Positions 7,942 through 15,765 of a stretch of 64,000 nucleotides of DNA are shown here, piece after piece. This DNA is from Arthrobacter globiformis (GTDB taxonomy: Bacteria; Actinomycetota; Actinomycetes; Actinomycetales; Micrococcaceae), in assembly GCF_030815865.1 (NCBI RefSeq), contig NZ_JAUSXI010000001.1, positions 4,278,001-4,342,000 on the forward strand, given 5' to 3'. Within the stretch, counting starts at the first letter, position 1, and each line of letters begins with the position of its first letter. The notes beneath the pieces are model-generated. The model was not told where the DNA came from, ran no database searches, and saw nothing but the letters and a program-made list of their open reading frames with translations. The translations under genes were made by a program, and so were the position numbers.

Positions 7942-8000
7942 TGCCCGCCGCTTCCTGACTTCCCAACACGCAATTTTTCCAACGACCCCTGGAGTGGTCC

Positions 8001-8585
8001 ATGAAAACCAGAGCAGCCCTCGCGCTTTCCGTGGCCGGGATCCTCGTGACCGGATCCGCCGCCCTCGCCGTCAATACGCAGGTACTGAGCACCACGCCGT
8101 CTGGTACCGGCAACGCGAACAGCGTCCTCCTGCCGAACAACTCCAGCAGCACTGCGGCACCGATCGCCGCCGTCAGCGCGAAAGCTACGCCGAACGTAAC
8201 GTCCGTGGTGGACGGCGGCAGCACAGTTCCCGCCCCCGCGAAGACTACCGGGGCGCCGGAATCCGGTGACGGCAAGGGCGGCCGGCGGACGACGCCGTCG
8301 CCGTCGCCGTCACCGTCGTCCGAGCCTGGTGACGCTGGGGACCATAAGGACGGCACTGCGACGCGTACGTCCGACGCCGGCCCTGCCGTGTCCCAGCCCG
8401 GCGGCACCTTCGGTTCCCCGTCAGGGGGCACCGTCGCTGCCGGAGATCCCGCCGTCGTCGCCGCCCAGCCGGGCGACGACAAAGGCGGCCTGCGGACCGT
8501 GCGGGAACCGGGCCATGACAAGGGCGGGCAGCGCAACGCTTCCGAGCCCGGAGAAGACAGCGGCGGCCACGGTTCGGACGACTAA
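8001..8585 (+). CDS. Secreted low-complexity protein with repeated DKGG motifs
   Basis: A 194-residue protein starting with a signal peptide (MKTRAALALSVAGILVTGSAALA). The mature part is Ser/Thr/Pro/Gly-rich, with a Pro-Ser run (PSPSPSPSSEPG). Its C-terminal half has imperfect repeats of an acidic-Lys-Gly-Gly unit: GDGKGGRR, GDDKGGLR, GHDKGGQR and GEDSGGHG, each preceded by a Pro-Gly or similar spacing of 12-14 residues at the end. The protein at 1429 has one such unit. Repeated acidic/Gly units could bind cations or a partner, but this is speculation. It lies downstream of copy B of the small-protein family, probably in one transcript. Confidence 0.75.
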   Translation: MKTRAALALSVAGILVTGSAALAVNTQVLSTTPSGTGNANSVLLPNNSSSTAAPIAAVSAKATPNVTSVVDGGSTVPAPAKTTGAPESGDGKGGRRTTPSPSPSPSSEPGDAGDHKDGTATRTSDAGPAVSQPGGTFGSPSGGTVAAGDPAVVAAQPGDDKGGLRTVREPGHDKGGQRNASEPGEDSGGHGSDD

Positions 8586-8600
8586 AGCGCAATTTACCTC

Positions 8601-8649
8601 GGGGCGAAAGCCCCCGTAGCGGGCCTTCTGCACTCAAGCGGGAGGCCCG
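8601..8649 (+). terminator. Two consecutive hairpins after the DKGG gene
   Basis: GGGGC-GAAA-GCCCC (8601-8614) has a stable tetraloop and is followed by CGGGCCT/AGGCCCG (8620-8626 and 8643-8649). Together they sit 16 nt after the stop and probably end transcription. Confidence 0.6.
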
Positions 8650-8941
8650 GTCGCATTACCCGAAATAAGCCGGAATTTAGAACCGCCACGCCGCGGAATA
8701 GGAAACTCGTTCTTTGTCTAATCCACAAATCAACCTGTATCGTATTCATTTAGGTAGACCGAAATTCCTCTGGAGCCACAACCTCCAGGGACCTCGCCCT
8801 GCATCGCAGCGCGCCAGCCACTCTCGGCCCCAAAAAAATCCCCAAACAACCCAGCAATTCCGTGCTGTCCGGAACTACCCGGCCAGCCCAGCTCCCGGCA
8901 CCATTCTCAGGGGAGCACAACAGTGATGAAAGGCCGGCTTT
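8650..8941. other. Non-coding leader, partly AT-rich
   Basis: A stretch of 292 nt between the hairpins and the next gene, with an AT-rich part at 8660-8770 that could hold its promoter. The only short open frame (8714-8926) shows no protein-like composition, so I see no gene here. Confidence 0.4.
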
Positions 8942-9619
8942 ATGTTCGCCGACACCCGCACCACCTTGACCCGCCCTGAAACCCGTACCGCGACAAACTC
9001 CGCACCCAGGTATCAATCCCAGCGCCGTTTCCCGGCCCGCCGTAACCGCGCCGCACTGAGGACTCCCACGTCCCGCAAGCAGACCGTCCGGCTGTTCCTG
9101 CTGGGCGTCCTCTGCACCGCCGGCTGGCTCGCGTCCCTGCTTGCGGGGCACTTCGCGGAGTTCGGTCCGGAACTGCACCGCATCGGGCTTGCCGCCCACA
9201 TCCTCGCCCTGGTGCTGTCCTTCGGCACCATCCTCGTTGTCGACTGGCTGGGCCTGCTGTGGCTCATGGGCAAGGTGCACATGCACGAATCGCCCAAGCT
9301 CGAGGCCGCGGCCAAGCCGCTGATCTGGGGCGGCCTGGCACTTCTGCTGGCCTCCGGAGCCCTCATCCAGCCCGACATCACCAATCCTGTGACCGCCGTG
9401 AAGCTCGGCTGCGTGCTCGTCCTGATGCTGAACGGCCTGAGCATCGCGCCGGCCATGCACAAGATGTTCGCGCTTCCGCGGGAAACACGCTTCAGTGAAC
9501 TGGGCCGCCGGCTGCGCCTCAGGCTGCTGATCGCACTCAGCATCTCGCAGGCGTGCTGGTGGACGGCTGTGCTGATCGGCCTCGTGAATAGCACGCTCCG
9601 CCGCTGGACGGGGATGTAA
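8942..9619 (+). CDS. Integral membrane protein, unknown
   Basis: A 225-residue protein with a basic 45-residue N terminus and about five hydrophobic helices (LFLLGVLCTAGWLASLLAG, LAAHILALVLSFGTILVVDW, LIWGGLALLLASGALI, VKLGCVLVLMLNGLSIAPAM, LLIALSISQACWWTAVLIGL). His residues at helix ends (GHFAEF, LAAHILA, GKVHMHE) resemble those of haem- or metal-binding CopD/DUF2214-type membrane proteins, but the resemblance is weak. The ATG at 8942 follows a GAAAGG site. It is monocistronic and converges with an MFS gene across a long palindrome. Confidence 0.75.
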   Translation: MFADTRTTLTRPETRTATNSAPRYQSQRRFPARRNRAALRTPTSRKQTVRLFLLGVLCTAGWLASLLAGHFAEFGPELHRIGLAAHILALVLSFGTILVVDWLGLLWLMGKVHMHESPKLEAAAKPLIWGGLALLLASGALIQPDITNPVTAVKLGCVLVLMLNGLSIAPAMHKMFALPRETRFSELGRRLRLRLLIALSISQACWWTAVLIGLVNSTLRRWTGM

Positions 9620-9658
9620 CCCAGAAGCCGAACGGCCCACACTCCCCTGCGCAGGCCG

Positions 9659-9722
9659 CCAACTAACTCGCAGTTGTTGTCGTTTTCGAGGCTGAAAACG
9701 ACAACAACTGCGAGTCAGTTGG
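9659..9722. repeat. Long near-perfect palindrome between convergent genes
   Basis: The left arm 9659-9687 and right arm 9694-9722 pair over 29 positions with one mismatch, around the 6-nt loop gaggct. A TTTTC/GAAAA block sits at the loop. It lies between two genes that run towards each other, so it can serve as a terminator for both. Its outer part matches the palindrome at 4138-4212. Confidence 0.85.
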
Positions 9723-9731
9723 TTAGGTATG

Positions 9732-10952
9732 TCAGTAGTTGCGGCGGTGTTTGAGTCTGGGAAGCACGACGGCGAACACGCCTGCCGCCGCGAACCCCAG
9801 TACCCCGGTGGCCGTCACCCCGGCGCCGAGGGAGGCAGCGGCAGTCACCGCGGAGAGGAGCACCGGCCCGCCGGTGGAGCCGGCGTCAGCCATGAACCGC
9901 CAGAGGCCCAGGAACTGCCCGCGGCCGCGGTCGGGCGAGAAGTCGGCACCCAGCGTCATCACCAGGCCCGAGCTGATGCCGTTGCCGAAGCCGATCAGCA
10001 GGGCCGCCAGCAGCAGGCTGGTGAACCCGGCGGTCAGCGGGATCAGCACCAGCGCGGCGCCCATGATCAGCGTGGACGGGATGGCCACCCACTGCCGCCC
10101 GCGCCGGTCCATCACCTTGCCCGCGGGATAGAAGACCAGCATGTCGATCGCACCGGAGAGCCCGTACACCAGCGAAGCATGGGTGGGGTCGAGGCCCAGG
10201 TGGTCAGCCCACAGCGGGATCACCACCTGTCGGGAGGCGCGCAGGGCGCTGAGCAGCAGGATGCCCATTCCGGCAGTCAGGAAAACGCCCGCATATGAGA
10301 CGGCCACGCCGCGCAGTGTGGGTTCCGGGCCGGCCTTGCCATCAGATCCGTGCACCGCCACCAGGTCGGGGACTGCCACGGCGAGGACGGCTGCCGCCGC
10401 CATGCCGGCCACGCCCACCCAGTACGCGCCGCTGATGCCAACGAATGCCATTGCGGCGGCGCCGATGAACGGCCCAATGAAAGTTCCGATGCGGCTCACG
10501 CCGCCCAGCGTGGACAGGGCACGGGCGCGGAACTCCACGGGAACAGCTTCGGTGAGGTACTTCTGCCGGGCCAGGCTGAAGACGGCAGCGGACATCCCGA
10601 CGACGGCCATCGCCACCGCGAGCAGCCAGAGCCCGTTGCCAATCACCAGCGACAGCCCGCCGGCCACCAGGGCGAGCGACCCCGCGGCGGCCGCACCCAC
10701 GATGGACCACCGTTCGCCGAACTTCAGAGTGATCATCGACGCCGGCAGGTTGAAGAACCACGCGCCCAGCCCCATGAGCGTGACGATCAGAGCGGCCACG
10801 GCAACGGATGCGCCCAGTTCACGGGCGGTCAGCGCCACAACCGGCAGGATGGCGCCCTGGCCAGTGCTGAACAGGAGGGCAGGGCCGAACGCCGGAACAG
10901 CGATGCCGCGAAGGCTGAAGGGCGGCGGGCTGTTCGGAGTCATCCCCATCAT
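9732..10952 (-). CDS. Major facilitator superfamily transporter
   Basis: A 406-residue transporter with about 12 hydrophobic helices in two halves. The loop between helices 2 and 3 reads NLPASMITLKFGERW, and the equivalent loop of the second half is GKVMDRRGRQWVAIPS, the conserved D-x-x-G-R-R/K motif of the superfamily. FSLARQKYLTEAVPVEFRARALS after helix 4 resembles drug-efflux members. The next gene (glgX) is divergent. Substrate is unknown; multidrug or metabolite export is the usual role. Confidence 0.88.
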   Translation of the reverse strand: MMGMTPNSPPPFSLRGIAVPAFGPALLFSTGQGAILPVVALTARELGASVAVAALIVTLMGLGAWFFNLPASMITLKFGERWSIVGAAAAGSLALVAGGLSLVIGNGLWLLAVAMAVVGMSAAVFSLARQKYLTEAVPVEFRARALSTLGGVSRIGTFIGPFIGAAAMAFVGISGAYWVGVAGMAAAAVLAVAVPDLVAVHGSDGKAGPEPTLRGVAVSYAGVFLTAGMGILLLSALRASRQVVIPLWADHLGLDPTHASLVYGLSGAIDMLVFYPAGKVMDRRGRQWVAIPSTLIMGAALVLIPLTAGFTSLLLAALLIGFGNGISSGLVMTLGADFSPDRGRGQFLGLWRFMADAGSTGGPVLLSAVTAAASLGAGVTATGVLGFAAAGVFAVVLPRLKHRRNY

Positions 10953-11157
10953 CGTAGGCGGGGGCCGGGGCGGCCCGGCGAAAACGCGGGCTCCACGAGG
11001 CCAGAATCACAACGATTTGATTTACAAGGCGCCCGGACCTGAATCGAGCTTGGCGAAAGTACTAGGTGTGCTTAGCCTTGAGTCAGGGCGAGGCGCGCGG
11101 ACCCCAACTGGACATCGAGCATGGTTCCGAAACAACTGAACAGCCGCAGGAGTAATC

Positions 11158-13323
11158 ATGGAAGTCTGGCCGGGCAGCGCGTATCCACTGGGTGCGACCT
11201 TTGATGGGATGGGGACAAACTTCGCGCTCTTCAGCGAAGCGGCCACCGCCGTCGAGCTGTGTTTAATAGGTGGCGACGGCACCGAAACGCGCGTCGAGCT
11301 CCTCGAAGCAGACGGGTATGTGTGGCACTGCTACCTGCCCCAGATCCAGCCCGGGCAGAAGTACGGATACCGGGTCCACGGGCTCTATGACCCCGCCAGG
11401 GGCCAGCGCTGCAACCCCAACAAGCTGCTTCTGGACCCCTATGCCAAGGCCGTCGCCGGGCAGGTGCACTGGCACCCGGCCATGTTCTCCTACAGCTTGG
11501 GAGACCCCTCCTCCCGCAACGATCAGGATTCGGCGCCGCACACCATGCTGGGCGTGGTCATCAACCCGTTCTTCGACTGGGCCGGGGACCGGCCGCCCCG
11601 GATCCCCTACCACCGCTCCGTCATCTACGAGGCGCACGTCAAGGGTCTCACCGAGCTGCACCCCGAGGTGCCCAAAGAGCAGCGCGGCACCTATGCCGGC
11701 GTCGCCCATCCTGCCGTCATTGCGCACCTGCAGCGGCTGGGCATCACGGCCATCGAGCTCATGCCGGTGCACCAGTTCGTCAATGACGGGACGCTGCAGG
11801 AGAAGGGCCTGAGCAACTACTGGGGCTACAACACCATCGGCTTCTTCGCACCGCAAAACACCTACAGCTCGATCGGCCAGATGGGCCAGCAGGTCCAGGA
11901 CTTCAAGGCGATGGTCCGCTCTCTGCACCGTGCGGGGATCGAGGTGATTCTCGACGTCGTCTATAACCACACGGCGGAAGGGAACCATCTGGGGCCCACC
12001 CTGAGCTTCAGGGGGATCGACAACGCCGCGTATTACCGTCTGGTGGAGGACGACAAACAGTACTACGTCGATTACACGGGCACCGGAAATACCCTGAATG
12101 TCCGGCAGCCCCACTCCCTGCAGCTGCTGATGGATTCGCTGCGGTACTGGGTCACCGAGATGCACGTGGACGGGTTCCGCTTCGATCTCGCCTCCGCTTT
12201 GGCCAGGGAGTTTTACGACGTCGACCGGCTCTCCACGTTCTTTGAACTGGTGCAGCAGGACCCGATCGTGTCGCAGGTGAAGCTGATCGCGGAGCCGTGG
12301 GACGTTGGCCCGGGCGGTTACCAGGTGGGCAATTTCCCGCCGCAGTGGACGGAGTGGAACGGCAAGTACCGCGACACCGTGCGTGACTTCTGGCGGGGAG
12401 AGCCGGCCACGTTGGGCGAGTTCGCATCGCGGCTGACCGGCTCCGCCGACCTGTACGAGCGGTCGGGGCGGCGGCCGGTGGCGTCCATCAACTTCGTCAC
12501 GGCGCACGACGGCTTCACCCTCCGGGACCTGGTCTCGTACAACGAGAAGCACAATGAAGCCAACGGCGAGGGCAACCGCGACGGCGAATCGCACAACCGC
12601 TCGTGGAACTGCGGCGTGGAGGGCCCGACGACGGATCCGAACGTGCTGGCGCTCAGGGCCCGGCAGCGGCGGAACTTCATCGCCACCATGCTGCTGTCGC
12701 AGGGCGTGCCGATGATCGCGCACGGCGATGAACTGGGCCGCACCCAACAGGGCAACAACAACGTCTACTGCCAGGATTCCAAGCTCAGCTGGGTCGACTG
12801 GGACGCCGTCGACATGCCGCTCATGGACTTCACTTCAGCCGTGAACCGGCTGCGCGCCCAGCACCCCACGTTCCGGCGCAGCACATTCTTCGACGGCCGC
12901 CCGGTGCGGCGCGGCAAGGGCGAGAAACTGCCGGACATCGTGTGGCTGAACGAGGACGGCATGGAGATGCTCCCCGAGGACTGGGGCCGCGGCTTCGGCC
13001 GGACCATCGGCGTGTTCCTCAACGGGGACGGCATCCAGGGCCGGGACGACCGCGGCCGCCGGATCACAGACGTGAACTTCCTGCTGTACTTCAATGCGCA
13101 CGACGACGACATCAAGTTCACGCTCCCGGCCGTTGAGTTTGCGGAGGCCTGGGACATGGTGATCAACACGGCCGGCACCGGAGTGGAGCGCGGTCCGATC
13201 GACGCCGGCTCGGTGCTGAAGGTGGCCGCCAAGTCCATGGCAGTCCTGCGCGCCCGCGGCCTGAGCCAACCCGAACCCAACCTCTCCATAGCCGCCGGCC
13301 TGCAGTCCCCCGGCCGCGCGTAA
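11158..13323 (+). CDS. glgX: Glycogen debranching enzyme GlgX
   Basis: A 721-residue GH13 alpha-1,6-glucosidase that removes branches from phosphorylase-trimmed glycogen. After an N-terminal beta-sandwich (MEVWPGSAYPLGATFDGMGT) the barrel shows the four GH13 regions: DVVYNHTAEGN, VDGFRFDLAS with the nucleophile Asp, LIAEPWDVG with the acid/base Glu, and FVTAHDGFTL with the third Asp. GlgX-specific stretches include YNEKHNEANGEGNRDG and HNRSWNCGVEGPT. The length is typical. The ATG at 11158 follows AGGAG with ideal spacing. It is a single gene with no glycogen neighbours here. Confidence 0.96.
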   Translation: MEVWPGSAYPLGATFDGMGTNFALFSEAATAVELCLIGGDGTETRVELLEADGYVWHCYLPQIQPGQKYGYRVHGLYDPARGQRCNPNKLLLDPYAKAVAGQVHWHPAMFSYSLGDPSSRNDQDSAPHTMLGVVINPFFDWAGDRPPRIPYHRSVIYEAHVKGLTELHPEVPKEQRGTYAGVAHPAVIAHLQRLGITAIELMPVHQFVNDGTLQEKGLSNYWGYNTIGFFAPQNTYSSIGQMGQQVQDFKAMVRSLHRAGIEVILDVVYNHTAEGNHLGPTLSFRGIDNAAYYRLVEDDKQYYVDYTGTGNTLNVRQPHSLQLLMDSLRYWVTEMHVDGFRFDLASALAREFYDVDRLSTFFELVQQDPIVSQVKLIAEPWDVGPGGYQVGNFPPQWTEWNGKYRDTVRDFWRGEPATLGEFASRLTGSADLYERSGRRPVASINFVTAHDGFTLRDLVSYNEKHNEANGEGNRDGESHNRSWNCGVEGPTTDPNVLALRARQRRNFIATMLLSQGVPMIAHGDELGRTQQGNNNVYCQDSKLSWVDWDAVDMPLMDFTSAVNRLRAQHPTFRRSTFFDGRPVRRGKGEKLPDIVWLNEDGMEMLPEDWGRGFGRTIGVFLNGDGIQGRDDRGRRITDVNFLLYFNAHDDDIKFTLPAVEFAEAWDMVINTAGTGVERGPIDAGSVLKVAAKSMAVLRARGLSQPEPNLSIAAGLQSPGRA

Positions 13324-13334
13324 ACCCTACCTGC

Positions 13335-13392
13335 CCCAGACCCTTCCTCACCTCCCGTCGCCTAAACCCAGACCCTTCCTCACCTCCCGGCG
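13335..13392 (-). repeat. Dispersed intergenic repeat, two units
   Basis: Two 26-nt units (13335-13360 and 13367-13392) differ at one position. On the minus strand they read GACGGGAGGTGAGGAAGG, matching the core GACGAAAGCTGAGGAAGC found at several other intergenic places in this window. It lies right after glgX. Confidence 0.7.
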
Positions 13393-13529
13393 CCCGCCGG
13401 CCGACGTGAAAGCGGGTCACGCGGAAATCACCCGGTGGAAACCGCCCGGCAATGTGGCGGCCCCATTCTGAAAGGGCGCCAGTGGCGCAACAGGATCAAG
13501 GCGCTGATTGCGCCAGGACGGAGCCCGCC

Positions 13530-13781
13530 ATGGCTGAATCGGCCGCATCCGACGGATCACCCGGGCGCATCACCGACTGCCGAAGCCTCTCCCCCGGCGA
13601 CGTGGTGGAGGCCCGCTACAACGGCCGTCTTTACTACGAGGGAAAAGTGACGGAAACGGTGCCGGTCCTCGGCATGTTCTGGATCCTCGAGACCCGGACC
13701 GGCACCCGGAAGCTCCTTGACCCGCTGGCCCTGCACGTGGTCCGGTTGGCGGCAGCTGAGGGGACCGGCCCCACGCGCTGA
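13530..13781 (+). CDS. Small barrel-like protein with FWI/RTGTR core, copy 1
   Basis: An 83-residue protein that I do not recognise. Its core runs from about residue 20: LSPGDVVEARYNGRLYYEGK, then VLGMFWILETRTGTRKLLD. The beta-rich, Gly-punctuated pattern suggests a small SH3/Tudor-like barrel. A protein on the other strand at 20489-20863 shares this core closely (GDEIEAWHRGRL, GLFWIIDARTGTRRLLD), so the two are paralogues. The ATG at 13530 follows AGGACGGAG; the longer open frame from 13452 lacks a site. No export signal is present. It may bind nucleic acid or protein, which is inference from fold only. Confidence 0.7.
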   Translation: MAESAASDGSPGRITDCRSLSPGDVVEARYNGRLYYEGKVTETVPVLGMFWILETRTGTRKLLDPLALHVVRLAAAEGTGPTR

Positions 13782-14027
13782 CGAGTCGGTGACGTTTGCC
13801 ACAACCCGCATTGCTCTGTATTTTTAGCCTCACAGCGATCTTTCGGGCGGCATTCAGGTAGAAACTGGGGTCTCGCCGTCGTACTTCGGATGATCAGCAG
13901 TACGAGCGTCTCTCCTGCACGGCCCTGCCGGACTCTTCGGGGTCCTCTGCCTTGAGCCGCTCTGCCGCGTGCTGAAACCGCCGGGGCCGTCCGGCGGCCG
14001 CTTCGTGTATTAGGGGACGCACAAACT
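13782..14027 (+). other. Leader region of the sortase-substrate gene
   Basis: A stretch of 246 nt with no gene. It has a 7-bp stem CCGCCGG/CCGGCGG at about 13978-13997 not far upstream of the start codon at 14028, and AT-rich DNA at 13810-13830 that may hold the promoter. I could not match it to a known riboswitch. Confidence 0.35.
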
Positions 14028-14957
14028 ATGACCGCTGTATCTAAATGGGTCGCTGCCGGTTCGTCGGCAGCAGTTTTCGCCGGCGGCCTTTTTCTGGGAG
14101 CCCCAACAGCCGCCGCGGCACCCGGCGACGCCGCCTGCCAGCAGGCCTTCACCCAGTATGAATCCGCGCTCGCTGCCCGGGGCATCACCCAGGCAACCGT
14201 TGCCGATCTCGAGTCCACATTCGACTCAGCGGCGGCCGCGGAAGCTGCGTACATGCCCCTTCAACAGGTTGTCGACGACGCTGAGGCTGCTCTGGCCGCG
14301 GCCGAGGCGCAGCTCGCTGCCGACGAGGCCGCCAAGGACGCCGCAGAAGAGGCACTGGAGGAAGCCCAGGCTGCCGGTGATCCCGAGGCGATCGAGGCCG
14401 CGCAGATCGCTCATGACGCGGCGGACGAGGCTCGTGGAGACTCGAGAGACGCTGTAGAGCGGCGGGAGTCGGAGTTGAACGCCGCCCTGGTTTCACCGGA
14501 GCTCATCCAGGCACGGGACGCCTTGGATGCAGCGGTCGCCAACTTCGAAGCCTTGCTGGCAGCCGTCTCGCTCGACGAAGCTTCCGCCACCAACCTCATG
14601 GGCCTTTTCGAGGCGTACCTGACGGCCTGCAACCAGGACTCCCCCGGCGCTGATCCCGCTGCTACGCCGCCGGTCACCCCGCCTGTCGCTCCGCCAGTCA
14701 ACGCACCGGGAAGCACGCCGGCCGATGCACCGGGAAGCACGACGTCGGCAGTTGCCGGTGCGGTAAGTGTGGCTCCCGCCGGGGGCGGCACCGCCGCTGT
14801 AGCAAAGAACAAGGGCCTCAACGTACAGACCGCGGTCGAAGCCGAGCCGAGCGTTGATCCCGGACTGGCGCTCCTGGCCGGGCTCCTCGCGGCGGGAATC
14901 GCTGTGCCGACAGGGGTCGCCATGAGGATGCGTCGCATGGAGCGCACCCGCAAGTAG
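14028..14957 (+). CDS. Secreted coiled-coil surface protein, probable sortase substrate
   Basis: A 309-residue protein with a signal peptide (cleavage near PTAAAA-PGDA), an Ala/Glu-rich coiled coil at about residues 75-185, a Pro-rich spacer (TPPVTPPVAPPVNAPG), then a wall-anchor-like tail: polar GLNVQTAVEAEPS, a hydrophobic helix (LALLAGLLAAGIAVPTGVAM) and a basic end (RMRRMERTRK). There is no LPxTG motif; NVQTA lies where the sorting signal should be. A sortase gene follows after 9 nt, so it is very likely the dedicated substrate. Two Cys residues (AACQQ and TACNQ) may form a disulfide. The function on the surface is unknown. Confidence 0.8.
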   Translation: MTAVSKWVAAGSSAAVFAGGLFLGAPTAAAAPGDAACQQAFTQYESALAARGITQATVADLESTFDSAAAAEAAYMPLQQVVDDAEAALAAAEAQLAADEAAKDAAEEALEEAQAAGDPEAIEAAQIAHDAADEARGDSRDAVERRESELNAALVSPELIQARDALDAAVANFEALLAAVSLDEASATNLMGLFEAYLTACNQDSPGADPAATPPVTPPVAPPVNAPGSTPADAPGSTTSAVAGAVSVAPAGGGTAAVAKNKGLNVQTAVEAEPSVDPGLALLAGLLAAGIAVPTGVAMRMRRMERTRK

Positions 14958-14966
14958 GCACATCAC

Positions 14967-15629
14967 GTGATAGCACCCCTAACGTCCGGCCAGCGCCGGC
15001 CCAGCCGCTGGCGCTGGTTTGCTGTGCCCTCCGTCGCCGCCGCGGGCTTGGCAGCCGCTCTCTTCCTGGCCCCGCCGAACGCTGTGACCCCGGACGGTGG
15101 CGGCAGCACCGCCGTCGTGCCTTCCGCCGCTCCTGCGGTGGCGGGTTCCCCGAGTGCCGCGGCCGTTGCCCGAAAGGCGGGTCAACCGCGGGCCGCAGCG
15201 CCGACGGCGGTGTCGATCGAGGCTGCTGATCTGAATGTGCGGGTCCTGCCGCTGACGCCCAGCGCGGACGAGATGGCTTCGGAGTCGCTGGTGCCGCCGC
15301 TGACCCTCGATGCCTACTGGCTCACCAGCTATGGCGTGCCCGGCACCGGCTCCGCCAACACGACGTACATCGTGGGGCACAGCTGGGACGACAGGGATGC
15401 CCCGTTCAACCGCCTCAGTGATGAGAGCCTCATTGGCAAGGCGGTCACCGTGACCACTGCGGCGGGCACACTGAAGTACGTCGTGGATTCGGTGACGACG
15501 CACGACAAGAACACGCTCAAGGACAGCGACATCTGGAACGTCGTGCCCAACCGGGTTGTGCTGATCAGCTGCTACACCGAGGACCCGTGGGGCAAGAACG
15601 TGGTGGTCACGGCCTCCCCTGCCCTGTAG
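14967..15629 (+). CDS. Sortase, class F-like
   Basis: A 220-residue membrane-anchored transpeptidase with one N-terminal helix, a Pro/Ala-rich spacer and a sortase barrel from about residue 85. The catalytic His is in YIVGHSWDD and the catalytic Cys in VVLISCYTEDPWGKN. In class F sortases the third catalytic residue is an Arg shortly before the final N-x-V-V strand; here the stretch after Cys has no Arg (DPWGKNVVVT), only Lys. The GTG start lies 9 nt after the coiled-coil protein. It should attach that neighbour to the wall. Whether Lys can replace Arg is open. Confidence 0.85.
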   Translation: MIAPLTSGQRRPSRWRWFAVPSVAAAGLAAALFLAPPNAVTPDGGGSTAVVPSAAPAVAGSPSAAAVARKAGQPRAAAPTAVSIEAADLNVRVLPLTPSADEMASESLVPPLTLDAYWLTSYGVPGTGSANTTYIVGHSWDDRDAPFNRLSDESLIGKAVTVTTAAGTLKYVVDSVTTHDKNTLKDSDIWNVVPNRVVLISCYTEDPWGKNVVVTASPAL

Positions 15630-15685
15630 GAACGCCTCCTCAGCTTTCGTCGCCTAATCCCGGACGCTTCCTCAGCTTTCGTCGC
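15629..15685 (-). repeat. Dispersed intergenic repeat, two units
   Basis: Two units read on the minus strand as GCGACGAAAGCTGAGGAAGC and GCGACGAAAGCTGAGGAGGC, separated by GTCCGGGATTAG. This is the best-preserved example of the repeat also seen at 13335, 31621, 34372, 35284 and 37228. It begins at the sortase stop codon. Confidence 0.75.
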
Positions 15686-15765
15686 TTGTTCCCACACGCT
15701 GTCTCAGCGGCAGAAGCAGTCCTATTCATCATTGATGCCGGGACCCTTGATCTCGACAGGCTCGA

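Noticed and set aside
8714..8926. 70-codon frame before the membrane protein at 8942
   Set aside because: The start has no ribosome site, the product is low-complexity Ser/Pro/Gln, and the DNA looks like a leader.
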